From Alcaligenaceae bacterium (GTDB lineage Bacteria > Pseudomonadota > Gammaproteobacteria > Burkholderiales > Burkholderiaceae), in NCBI GenBank assembly GCA_947372575.1, contig CANBUF010000194.1, forward strand, positions 1-5,002: 5,002 nucleotides of DNA, read 5' to 3'. The notes under the pieces were generated by a model. It was not told the DNA's origin and did not search any database. It worked only from the letters and a program-made list of their open reading frames with translations. A program made the translations under genes and the position numbers. Each line of letters starts with the position of its first letter. Position 1 is the first letter of the stretch. Below are positions 1-5,002 of this stretch, in pieces.

Positions 1-1424
1 TCTTCTCACCATCGGATTGCCCAGACTTACACGATAAAGTCGGCGAAGCTTTCGAACGCGCCTATGTCGGCTACGAAGAAAAAGCCGCACGCGGCGAACT
101 TGAATTGTTCAAAAAAATGCCTGCAAACAGCTTGTGGCGCAAGATGCTATCGATGCTGTTTGAAACCGGTCACCCATGGATCACGTTTAAAGATCCTTGC
201 AACATCCGCTCACCACAGCAACACGTCGGTGTCGTGCACAGCTCGAACCTCTGCACAGAGATCACACTCAACACCAACGAAACTGAAATCGCAGTGTGCA
301 ACCTGGGCTCAGTCAACCTGCTCGCCCACCTCAAGCACAATGCAGATGGCACGCAAGTCCTCGATCAGGACAAACTCAAGCGCACCATCACGATCGCCAT
401 GCGCATGCTCGACAACGTGATCGACATCAATTACTACGCAGTAGACAAAGCGCGCAACTCCAACGTGCGCCATCGTCCAGTGGGCCTGGGCATCATGGGC
501 TTCCAGGATTGTCTGCATGCGATGCGCGTACCTTATGCATCGCAAGCAGCCATCGAATTTGCAGATCGTTCAATGGAAGCCGTGTGCTACTACGCTTATG
601 GCGCATCAAGCGATCTGGCCGCTGAACGCGGTCGCTACGCAAGCTTTGATGGATCACTTTGGTCGCGCGGAATTTTGCCGCATGACTCGATTGCATTGCT
701 GCGTGAACATCGTGGTGGCTACGTTGAAGTTGACGATTCAATCACACTAGATTGGGATTCGTTGCGCGCACGCATCAGACTTCAAGGTATGCGTAACTCT
801 AATTGCGTTGCAATTGCCCCAACCGCAACAATTTCGAATATTATTGGCGTGTCCGCGTGTATCGAGCCAACATATCAAAACTTGTACGTTAAATCGAACC
901 TCTCCGGCGAGTTCACTGTCGTCAACGAACATCTTGTTCGTGACCTCAAGAAACTCGGAATATGGGATGAAGTGATGGTCGCCGATCTTAAATATTTCGA
1001 TGGCAGCTTGTCCCGCATTGATCGCGTCCCCGCCGATCTGCGCGCCCTATACGCCACAGCTTTTGAAGTCGAACCGAACTGGATCGTCGAATGTGCCTCA
1101 CGTCGCCAGAAATGGATCGATCAAGCACAGTCACTGAATATTTATATGGCTGGCGCTTCGGGCAAAAAACTCGACGACACATACAAACTTGCATGGCTGC
1201 GCGGCCTCAAGACCACTTACTACCTGCGTACACTTGGTGCGACAAGCGCCGAAAAATCGACGGGTCGTGGTGGCGAGCTTAACGCGGTCAACGTGTCAGG
1301 TGCCAATTCAACAAGCGGCACATTTGCATCCGCACCGGCGCTGCCTGAAGCTGAAATTCTGGGAGTGGCTTGCAACATGAGACCTGGCGATCCAGGTTTC
1401 GAAGAGTGCGAAGCCTGCCAATAA
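1..1424 (+). CDS. nrdA: Ribonucleoside-diphosphate reductase, large (alpha) subunit, C-terminal part; 5' end outside window
   Basis: This is the catalytic subunit of class I ribonucleotide reductase, which reduces ribonucleoside diphosphates to deoxyribonucleotides in the cytoplasm together with NrdB. The frame is already open at base 3 (it reads FSPSDCPDLHDKVGEAFERAY), so any start inside the window, such as the TTG at 105, is internal; 473 residues are visible. Seen directly: SNLCTEI, with Asn at 246-248, Cys at 252-254 and Glu at 258-260, matching E. coli N437/C439/E441; the second redox Cys in VCNLGSVNL at 297-299 (C462 equivalent); the APTATISNI signature near 818-844; the radical-transfer pair Tyr-Tyr at 1218-1223 (Y730/Y731 equivalent); and the C-terminal CEAC cysteine pair at 1407-1418 that re-reduces the active site. 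The first redox Cys (C225 equivalent), the specificity site and any ATP-cone lie upstream of the window. The frame is intact throughout. nrdB follows after 18 nt, so the two are very probably one operon. Confidence 0.97.
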   Translation, partial: FSPSDCPDLHDKVGEAFERAYVGYEEKAARGELELFKKMPANSLWRKMLSMLFETGHPWITFKDPCNIRSPQQHVGVVHSSNLCTEITLNTNETEIAVCNLGSVNLLAHLKHNADGTQVLDQDKLKRTITIAMRMLDNVIDINYYAVDKARNSNVRHRPVGLGIMGFQDCLHAMRVPYASQAAIEFADRSMEAVCYYAYGASSDLAAERGRYASFDGSLWSRGILPHDSIALLREHRGGYVEVDDSITLDWDSLRARIRLQGMRNSNCVAIAPTATISNIIGVSACIEPTYQNLYVKSNLSGEFTVVNEHLVRDLKKLGIWDEVMVADLKYFDGSLSRIDRVPADLRALYATAFEVEPNWIVECASRRQKWIDQAQSLNIYMAGASGKKLDDTYKLAWLRGLKTTYYLRTLGATSAEKSTGRGGELNAVNVSGANSTSGTFASAPALPEAEILGVACNMRPGDPGFEECEACQ

Positions 1425-1442
1425 CATATACCGGAATCAATC

Positions 1443-2621
1443 ATGCTGACCTGGAACGACGAACCTACCCTGCAAACTTCGCCCCCGATGGGCGGGGTTC
1501 CTGCACAGGCTTCACAGCCTCAACGCAATGCCACCGGCGTGTTCGGTGACGACGCCCTGCCCACACCCGGTCTGACTCAGAAGCCTGTGGTGGCCGATGC
1601 CGCCACACGCGTCAATGTCGCCGACAAACGCATCATTAACGGCCAGACCGATGTCAATCAGTTAGTCCCGTTCAAGTACAAATGGGCCTGGGAAAAATAT
1701 ATTGCGACCTGCGCCAACCACTGGATGCCGCAAGAAATCAATATGTCCCGTGACATCGCGCTCTGGAAGAATCCGAATGGGCTGACAGAAGATGAGCGCC
1801 GTATTATCAAGCGCAATCTTGGCTTTTTCGTGACTGCAGACTCTCTTGCAGCCAACAATATTGTCTTGGGCACATACCGCCATATCACGGCTCCCGAATG
1901 CCGTCAGTTTTTATTGCGCCAGGCCTTCGAAGAAGCGATTCATACCCACGCCTATCAATATATTGTTGAAAGTCTGGATCTCGATGCTTCAGAGATCTTC
2001 AATGCTTACAACGAAGTCCCTTCGATTCGTGCCAAAGATCAGTTCCTGATCCCGTTCATTGATGTCATTGCCGACCCAAACTTTAAAACAGGTACACCAG
2101 AGGCCGACCAGACGCTGCTCAAATCCCTGATCGTATTTGCATGCCTGATGGAAGGCTTGTTCTTTTACGTCGGTTTCACGCAAATTCTCGCTCTGGGTCG
2201 TCAGAATAAAATGACGGGTGCCGCAGAACAGTACATGTACATCCTGCGTGATGAGTCCATGCACTGCAATTTTGGCATTGACCTCATCAATACGATCAAA
2301 CTTGAAAATCCGCACCTTTGGACACCCGCGTTTCGTGAAGAAATTCGTGCCCTGTTCGCCAAGGCTGTCGATCTCGAATACGCGTATGCCGAAGACACCA
2401 TGCCACGCGGTGTGCTGGGTCTGAATGCGCCGATGTTCAAATCATATTTGCGCTTTATTGCCAATCGTCGTTGCCAGCAGATCGGCATCGAACCGCTATT
2501 TGCCCAGGAAGAGAATCCTTTCCCGTGGATGGCTGAGATGATTGATTTAAAGAAAGAACGTAATTTTTTCGAAACACGCGTGATTGAGTATCAGACAGGT
2601 GGTGCCCTTAGCTGGGAATAA
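1443..2621 (+). CDS. nrdB: Ribonucleoside-diphosphate reductase, small (beta) subunit
   Basis: This is the radical-generating partner of NrdA. It is a 392-residue ferritin-like protein that houses a dinuclear metal centre and passes a radical to the alpha-subunit active site. Ligands by position: D133 (TADSL), E164 and H167 (FEEAIH), E237 (LMEGLFF), E271 and H274 (RDESMH), matching E. coli D84, E115, H118, E204, E238 and H241. The radical tyrosine is present as Y171 (HTHAY; Y122 equivalent), with F241 and F245 around it. W94 and D270 match the transfer-pathway residues W48 and D237, and Y383 in the C-terminal tail matches Y356. The overall sequence resembles the chlamydial R2 type but keeps Asp and Tyr where Chlamydia has Glu and Phe. 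Residues 1-58 are a low-complexity, Pro/Ala/Gln-rich extension before the conserved core begins at [17 protein letters not shown]. The ATG has only a weak GGAA site 6 nt upstream, so translation is probably coupled to nrdA. Confidence 0.98.
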   Translation: MLTWNDEPTLQTSPPMGGVPAQASQPQRNATGVFGDDALPTPGLTQKPVVADAATRVNVADKRIINGQTDVNQLVPFKYKWAWEKYIATCANHWMPQEINMSRDIALWKNPNGLTEDERRIIKRNLGFFVTADSLAANNIVLGTYRHITAPECRQFLLRQAFEEAIHTHAYQYIVESLDLDASEIFNAYNEVPSIRAKDQFLIPFIDVIADPNFKTGTPEADQTLLKSLIVFACLMEGLFFYVGFTQILALGRQNKMTGAAEQYMYILRDESMHCNFGIDLINTIKLENPHLWTPAFREEIRALFAKAVDLEYAYAEDTMPRGVLGLNAPMFKSYLRFIANRRCQQIGIEPLFAQEENPFPWMAEMIDLKKERNFFETRVIEYQTGGALSWE

Positions 2622-2657
2622 TCCGCAGGTCAGAGTCTTGACGCGCTGCAGTACTTT

Positions 2658-2684
2658 CCGGTGGATGTTGAAAATCTCCACCGG
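2658..2684 (+). repeat. Inverted repeat / hairpin 1 after nrdB
   Basis: CCGGTGGA (2658-2665) and TCCACCGG (2677-2684) are perfect 8-bp arms around an 11-nt loop. The stem is GC-rich and stable. No T tract follows, so it is not a standard terminator. It could protect the 3' end of the nrdAB message or be the first stem of a structured leader. Confidence 0.6.
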
Positions 2685-2685
2685 T

Positions 2686-2734
2686 GCCATTTGAATTGGT
2701 TCGCGCGAACTTCGCGGGAGGCAGTTCAAATGGC
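2686..2734 (+). repeat. Inverted repeat / hairpin 2 (13-bp stem)
   Basis: GCCATTTGAATTG (2686-2698) pairs with CAGTTCAAATGGC (2722-2734) over 13 positions with a single G-U wobble. The 23-nt loop contains two overlapping alternative palindromes, GTTCGC/GCGAAC (2699-2710) and CGCGAA/TTCGCG (2704-2716). It starts 1 nt after hairpin 1. The loop also holds a GGGAGG sequence, and the 3' arm holds the ATG of a possible 17-codon ORF. Confidence 0.65.
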
Positions 2735-2783
2735 TGTGCCGTATTCATTAGCACAAACCAGTTTGTCTACCGAAGTCTGGTAG
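2730..2783 (+). CDS. Possible 17-codon leader peptide
   Basis: ATG at 2730 reads MAVPYSLAQTSLSTEVW and stops with TAG at 2781-2783. A GGGAGG ribosome binding site at 2716-2721 lies 8 nt upstream, a good distance. The site is in the loop of hairpin 2, the start codon is inside its 3' arm, and the stop codon is inside the inner stem of hairpin 3. This arrangement would suit a regulatory leader ORF whose translation alters RNA folding. The peptide resembles nothing I know. An ORF this short can easily arise by chance, so only the ribosome binding site and its placement support it. Confidence 0.22.
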   Translation: MAVPYSLAQTSLSTEVW

Positions 2784-2802
2784 TGGTTTGTTCCTATGAA
2801 TA
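2742..2802 (+). repeat. Inverted repeat / hairpin 3 (composite stem)
   Basis: The outer arms TATTCAT (2742-2748) and ATGAATA (2796-2802) are followed, after a 4x4 internal loop, by the perfect arms ACAAACCA (2753-2760) and TGGTTTGT (2784-2791). Inside these, CTACC (2767-2771) pairs with GGTAG (2779-2783) around a 7-nt loop, leaving a 6-nt one-sided bulge, GTTTGT. The long interrupted stem looks like a folded RNA element rather than a terminator. Confidence 0.6.
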
Positions 2803-2818
2803 ACTCGGGCGACATGAA

Positions 2819-2833
2819 ATCCCATGGTGGGAT
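2819..2833 (+). repeat. Inverted repeat / hairpin 4
   Basis: ATCCCA (2819-2824) and TGGGAT (2828-2833) form a short perfect 6-bp stem with a 3-nt loop, 37 nt upstream of the histone-like gene's AAGGAG site. On its own it is weak evidence; it matters mainly as the last of four stems in this region. Confidence 0.4.
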
Positions 2834-2870
2834 AAGTCAAGCACGGGTTTAATGTTTGGGACCCTGAACT

Positions 2871-2876
2871 AAGGAG
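2871..2876 (+). promoter_or_regulatory. Strong ribosome binding site of the histone-like gene
   Basis: AAGGAG lies 7 nt before the ATG at 2884. This near-consensus site fixes the start of the histone-like protein and suggests high expression, as expected for an abundant nucleoid protein. Confidence 0.85.
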
Positions 2877-2883
2877 CATTACC

Positions 2884-3240
2884 ATGGCAACAGCCAAAAA
2901 AGCAGTTAAGAAGGTCGCAGCAAAGAAGCCTGCAGCAGCCAAGAAAGTCGTGGCTAAAAAAGTTGTGGCAAAGAAAGTTGTAGCTAAGAAAGTTGTCGCT
3001 AAGAAGCCTGCCGCTAAAAAAGTAGCAGCTAAGAAGCCAGCAGCTAAAAAAGTAGCAGCTAAGAAGCCAGCAGCCAAAAAAGTTGCCGCTAAGAAGCCTG
3101 CAGCTAAAAAAGTAGCAGCTAAAAAGCCAGCAGCCAAAAAAGTTGCCGCTAAGAAGCCCGCTGCCAAGAAAGTTGTTGCAAAACCTGCAGCAAAGCCCGC
3201 AGCAAAACCAGCAGCTAAGCCAGCTGCAAAAAAAAAATAG
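2884..3240 (+). CDS. Histone H1-like Lys/Ala/Pro-rich DNA-binding protein (frame ends early at an A10 run)
   Basis: The 118-residue product is almost entirely Lys, Ala, Pro and Val and is extremely basic. It resembles bacterial histone H1-like proteins (Chlamydia HctB/Hc2, Bordetella BpH1), which bind DNA non-specifically through an unstructured, H1-tail-like chain and act in the nucleoid. Order: a short N-terminus (residues 1-20); four KVVAK units (21-40); five KPAAKKVAAK units plus one KPAAKKVVAK variant (41-100); then four PAAK units (101-116) ending in KKK. The ATG is fixed by the AAGGAG site. Oddity: the TAG stop follows directly after ten A residues (3228-3237), and the -1 frame beyond it encodes the C-terminal tail I expect for this betaproteobacterial family. 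The 118-residue product is therefore either one of two forms or the result of a frameshift. The full product read with a -1 shift would have 159 residues. The Lys/Ala repeats are convincing; the DNA-binding role is inferred from composition and family. Confidence 0.88.
   Translation: MATAKKAVKKVAAKKPAAAKKVVAKKVVAKKVVAKKVVAKKPAAKKVAAKKPAAKKVAAKKPAAKKVAAKKPAAKKVAAKKPAAKKVAAKKPAAKKVVAKPAAKPAAKPAAKPAAKKK
2944..3003 (+). repeat. 15-bp tandem repeat, 4 units (KVVAK)
   Basis: Four consecutive 15-bp units encode KVVAK (residues 21-40 of the histone-like protein). The units differ mainly at third codon positions. The period is a multiple of three, so unit gain or loss would keep the reading frame. 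Confidence 0.8.
3004..3183 (+). repeat. 30-bp tandem repeat, 6 units (KPAAKKVAAK)
   Basis: Six 30-bp units encode KPAAKKVAAK, the last one reading KPAAKKVVAK. Inside the array, 3037-3096 and 3097-3156 are two 60-bp blocks that differ at only two positions (CCA/CCT and AAG/AAA), which points to a recent block duplication. Unit number is likely to vary between strains without changing the frame. Confidence 0.88.
3184..3231 (+). repeat. 12-bp tandem repeat, 4 units (PAAK)
   Basis: Four 12-bp units encode PAAK (residues 101-116). The last unit runs into the A10 tract, so repeat slippage and homopolymer slippage sites adjoin here. Confidence 0.75.
3228..3237 (+). other. A10 homopolymer; candidate slippery site
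   Basis: Ten consecutive A, read in frame as the last base of GCA and three AAA codons, are followed at once by TAG. The last seven bases form A_AAA_AAA, a heptamer that allows -1 slippage of both tRNAs. A run this long also favours RNA polymerase slippage and replication slippage. Downstream, AGCTGCGGC (3248-3256) can pair with GCC-A-GCAGTT (3263-3272), with one bulged A and one G-U pair. This stem begins 10 nt past the heptamer, slightly farther than the usual stimulatory spacing. Confidence 0.6.
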
Positions 3241-3362
3241 TTAAAAAAGCTGCGGCGAATAAGCCAGCAGTTGCTGCCCCCTCGACAGCAGCAGTTCCAG
3301 GCGCTAAAACAGCGCTGAATCCTGCAGCATCGTGGCCGTTCCCCACGGGTGGCCGTCCTTAA
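3237..3362 (+). other. C-terminal extension of the histone-like gene in the -1 frame
   Basis: Reading in the -1 frame from the A10 run gives 41 codons, starting IVKKAAANKPAVAAP and ending ALNPAASWPFPTGGRP, before TAA at 3360-3362. Composition stays Lys/Ala/Pro-rich and then turns into the TALNPAA-WPFPTG tail that, from memory, ends many betaproteobacterial histone H1-like proteins. The terminator starts only 26 nt after this TAA, which fits it as the true gene end. There is no start codon or ribosome binding site of its own, so it can only be made by fusion to the upstream frame through ribosomal frameshifting, transcriptional slippage or a different A-run length (for example 8 or 11 A). Confidence 0.8.
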
Positions 3363-3388
3363 GCTTCAGGCTTGAGTTTGTCAGTACA

Positions 3389-3416
3389 AACCGCCCGGTT
3401 CACTGGGCGGTTTTTT
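3389..3416 (+). terminator. Intrinsic terminator of the histone-like gene
   Basis: AACCGCCCGG (3389-3398) pairs with CTGGGCGGTT (3403-3412) through a 10-bp GC-rich stem with one G-U pair and a TTCA loop, and runs into six T (3411-3416). It lies 26 nt after the TAA of the -1-frame tail and separates the nrdAB/histone side from the yggT unit. Confidence 0.93.
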
Positions 3417-3456
3417 ATTTAGGGGAACCTGTTCGAGACAATATGCAACCAACCCA

Positions 3457-3485
3457 TTGCTCATGCGACAATGAACCCCTATATT
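3457..3485 (+). promoter_or_regulatory. Candidate sigma70 promoter for yggT
   Basis: TTGCTC (3457-3462), a 17-nt spacer and TATATT (3480-3485) form a plausible -35/-10 pair. The -10 matches the consensus at five of six positions, while the -35 matches only its TTG. Transcription would start near 3492, giving a short leader with the AAGGA at 3494-3498. Its place just after the terminator supports it, but the -35 box is weak. Confidence 0.4.
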
Positions 3486-3508
3486 TAGTCATCAAGGACG
3501 GCACTCAT

Positions 3509-4072
3509 ATGCTTGGCGATATCGTGCGTTTTTTACTCGAAATCAGTGCATCGCTCTTTGGTGCGGCCTTATTGGCACGCGCCTGGATTCATGCAGTTAG
3601 ATTACATCCCTTCAATCCCATGTCCCAGGCCATCCATCAGGCAACAAACTGGCTAATACTGCCCCTGCGCAAAATACTACCTGCCGGCAAAACGATTGAC
3701 TGGGCGAGTCTGCTCGCAGCCCTGTTGATTGCGGTGTGCTATCTGATCCTGATGTGGGTCGTGTCGGCTGGCACACTCCCCCCGCCTGGACTCCTCCCGG
3801 CAGTGATCGGCGCTGCTGTGGTAACCATGGCGCGCTGGGCGTTGAATTTGGTTGTCTGGATGACACTGATACAAGCCGTACTGTCATGGGTCAATCCACT
3901 CGCTGCGGTGATGCCTGTATTGCGCACACTCACCGAACCGCTGTTGCTGCCGATTCGCAGAATCATGCCCCAGTTCGGCTCCCTCGACTTGTCTCCCATT
4001 GCGCTGTTGATCCTAGCGCAAATTGCGATGATGGTACTGAATCGAATCAGTTTTTCTCTTTTTGGTGTGTAG
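3509..4072 (+). CDS. yggT: YggT family integral membrane protein
   Basis: This 187-residue hydrophobic protein has the duplicated YGGT layout. Predicted membrane segments lie near residues 5-27, 64-87, 95-125 and 160-178. The two repeats are marked by matching stretches, FNPMSQAIHQATNWLILPLRKILP (about 35-58) and WVNPLAAVMPVLRTLTEPLLLPIRRIMP (about 127-154), each with Asn-Pro, then a Thr, then Pro-(Leu/Ile)-Arg-(Lys/Arg)-Ile-(Leu/Met)-Pro. It should sit in the inner membrane. The molecular function of the family is poorly defined; links to ion homeostasis and to cell division or envelope processes have been suggested, and nothing here decides between them. I chose the ATG at 3509 because AAGGA lies 10 nt upstream and the resulting length is typical of the family. 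The same frame is open back to 3332, but that longer form would cross the terminator and has no ribosome binding site. The next gene begins 3 nt after its TAG. Confidence 0.9.
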   Translation: MLGDIVRFLLEISASLFGAALLARAWIHAVRLHPFNPMSQAIHQATNWLILPLRKILPAGKTIDWASLLAALLIAVCYLILMWVVSAGTLPPPGLLPAVIGAAVVTMARWALNLVVWMTLIQAVLSWVNPLAAVMPVLRTLTEPLLLPIRRIMPQFGSLDLSPIALLILAQIAMMVLNRISFSLFGV

Positions 4073-4075
4073 AGC

Positions 4076-5002
4076 ATGTCGAATGTTTTAAAGCGTACGC
4101 AATCTGCGTGCGCAATCATGCTCGGGCTTGTCATCAGCCTGTGTGCAAATAGTGCGCACAGCCAGAGCCTGCCGACCTCCGTGCTCTTTAATGCGACAAC
4201 AAAAACCGCCAAAGACACCAAAACCGATACAAAATTCACCTCGGTAACTGGCCCACAACTTTCACTACGCTCAGCCGCCGAAATTGAGGCACAACTTGCG
4301 GATATGCAGGGGCGACTCGACACGGCAAAAGCCGAGTTCAGCAAAGCACAGAACGCACTGAAGCAAGCCACACCCGCAGACATTGCAGCGCGCGACGCCT
4401 TGAACGAGCGCATGAACTATCTGCAACAGCAGACAGAAGGCTACAGCCAAATCGTCGACACAATTAAAGACCTGCGTCGACTCAACGAAAAAGTCGTCAC
4501 ATTACAGAAGGACAAAGATAACTGGCAACCACCTGCGGGATCAGCTCCATGGCGCCTGGCCGTAGGTGATGAAGCCCAGCTCGCGATCCTTCAAGTGCAA
4601 TACCAAATCCAGCACCTGGATCAACGTCTCACAATTCTCGATGAGCAGCTGCTTGATCTGAAAAAAACACACGGTCAGATCGAAGTTGAACTGCGTCAGG
4701 CAAGCACCCGCTCAGATAGCAGTCTGCTCATCCCAAATGCAGGCCCGTCACGTTCGGTCGAGGCAATCACGCGCCGGCAGGAGCTGAATAATATCGATAT
4801 TTCCATTGCAGTCATCGACCGCGATTCGGTCATGATGGAGCGCCTGATTGCGACGACACGCCTGGCCTCGCTCAAGCGCACCTGGGCGTATTACGATAAT
4901 CAGTTTGAGTATTCGGACGAAGATCTGAAAACCACGCTCAGTGATCTTGAAAAACAAATTTCCACACTGCGCAATAAAGAACTTCAAGCCAGTACAAAGA
5001 TC
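4076..5002 (+). CDS. Exported coiled-coil protein, N-terminal part; possibly a MscS/MscK-type channel (3' end outside window)
   Basis: The open frame runs from ATG 4076 for 309 codons to the window edge without a stop. The start MSNVLKR plus a hydrophobic core (about 11-27, ACAIMLGLVISLCANSA) looks like a Sec signal peptide, with cleavage probably near residues 26-30. After a Thr/Lys-rich linker come charged, Leu/Gln-rich helices at about 66-98, 104-147, 163-212 and 280-303 that look like coiled coil, broken by QPPAGSAP near 151-158. The mature part is therefore probably periplasmic. E. coli MscK/KefA has the same plan, a signal peptide and a long helical periplasmic domain before the MscS channel, which makes that family my best guess. 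No channel domain is visible, so other periplasmic coiled-coil proteins remain possible. The start lies 3 nt past the yggT stop with no good ribosome binding site, suggesting translational coupling and a shared transcript. Confidence 0.75.
   Translation, partial: MSNVLKRTQSACAIMLGLVISLCANSAHSQSLPTSVLFNATTKTAKDTKTDTKFTSVTGPQLSLRSAAEIEAQLADMQGRLDTAKAEFSKAQNALKQATPADIAARDALNERMNYLQQQTEGYSQIVDTIKDLRRLNEKVVTLQKDKDNWQPPAGSAPWRLAVGDEAQLAILQVQYQIQHLDQRLTILDEQLLDLKKTHGQIEVELRQASTRSDSSLLIPNAGPSRSVEAITRRQELNNIDISIAVIDRDSVMMERLIATTRLASLKRTWAYYDNQFEYSDEDLKTTLSDLEKQISTLRNKELQASTKI

Larger units (their letters stand above)
2622..2883 (+). promoter_or_regulatory. Structured nrdB/histone-like intergenic region
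   Basis: These 262 nt between nrdB and the histone-like gene hold no substantial ORF but carry four closely packed inverted repeats, listed separately. None is followed by a T run, so none looks like an intrinsic terminator, and nrdB transcription may read into this region. The dense hairpins suggest a structured mRNA leader, a processed 3' UTR or a small RNA. I do not recognise an RNA family. No convincing sigma70 promoter was found: a TTGACG at 2638-2643 and a TTGAAA at 2668-2673 have only poor -10 partners. Confidence 0.5.

Noticed and set aside
105..107. TTG as the start of nrdA
   Set aside because: The frame is open and conserved back to base 3 (FSPSDCPDLHDK), so this codon is internal.
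2658..2684. Hairpin 1 as an intrinsic terminator of nrdB
   Set aside because: The stem is strong, but the following bases (TGCCATTTGAATTGG) are not a T run.
2638..2696. Promoters TTGACG (2638-2643) or TTGAAA-N17-TTGAAT (2668-2696) for the histone-like gene
   Set aside because: The -10 boxes are poor and both lie within the stem-rich region. Such matches are expected by chance.
2796..2852. 18-codon ORF starting ATG AAT AAC
   Set aside because: There is no ribosome binding site before the ATG, and nothing in the peptide supports it.
2748..3167. 139-codon minus-strand frame with AAGFLAATFL repeats
   Set aside because: It is the reverse complement of the Lys/Ala repeat array. Its repeats simply mirror those of the histone-like gene.
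2944..3231. CRISPR-like array
   Set aside because: The repeats are direct, without spacers, in multiples of three, and encode a Lys/Ala/Pro-rich protein in frame.
3332..3508. Longer start for yggT giving a 246-residue protein
   Set aside because: It would overlap the histone-like tail and run through the intrinsic terminator. It has no ribosome binding site, and the extra 59 residues do not look like a YggT N-terminus. ATG 3509 has AAGGA upstream.
3739..4413. 224-codon open frame on the minus strand
   Set aside because: It lies antisense to yggT and the exported coiled-coil gene, both with clear protein features. It shows no recognisable domain and is best explained as a shadow frame.

Overview
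The window looks like chromosomal DNA of a betaproteobacterium, probably in the order Burkholderiales, with moderate G+C. Three things point there: a NrdB of the long '[11 protein letters not shown]...[11 protein letters not shown]' kind, a Lys/Ala/Pro-rich histone H1-like protein whose tail ends in a WPFPTG motif, and a two-repeat YggT protein. This is recognition from memory, not a database search. All supported genes lie on the + strand, and nothing suggests recent transfer, a phage or an insertion sequence.

Layout. Positions 1-1424 hold the C-terminal part of nrdA, the large subunit of class I ribonucleotide reductase; its N-terminus lies outside the window. Complete nrdB (1443-2621) follows after 18 nt. 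Together they encode the enzyme that makes dNTPs. Next is a 262-nt non-coding stretch (2622-2883) packed with four inverted repeats and one possible 17-codon leader ORF with a good ribosome binding site. A histone H1-like gene starts at 2884 after a strong AAGGAG site and consists mostly of tandem KPAAKKVAAK-type repeats. Its reading frame stops at 3240, directly after a run of ten A. However, the -1 frame stays open from there to 3362 and encodes what looks like the normal C-terminus of this family. A clear intrinsic terminator at 3389-3416 closes this unit.

A second unit then begins, with a plausible sigma70-type promoter at 3457-3485. It holds yggT (3509-4072, membrane protein) and, 3 nt later, the first 309 codons of an exported coiled-coil protein (4076 to the window end). 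That protein may be the periplasmic N-terminus of a large MscS/MscK-type mechanosensitive channel, but the channel domain is not in the window, so the family is uncertain.

The most interesting point is the A10 run in the histone-like gene. The intact, family-typical tail in the -1 frame suggests programmed frameshifting or transcriptional slippage, reversible slippage mutation, or a homopolymer sequencing error. The structured nrdB/histone intergenic region is the second point worth attention.
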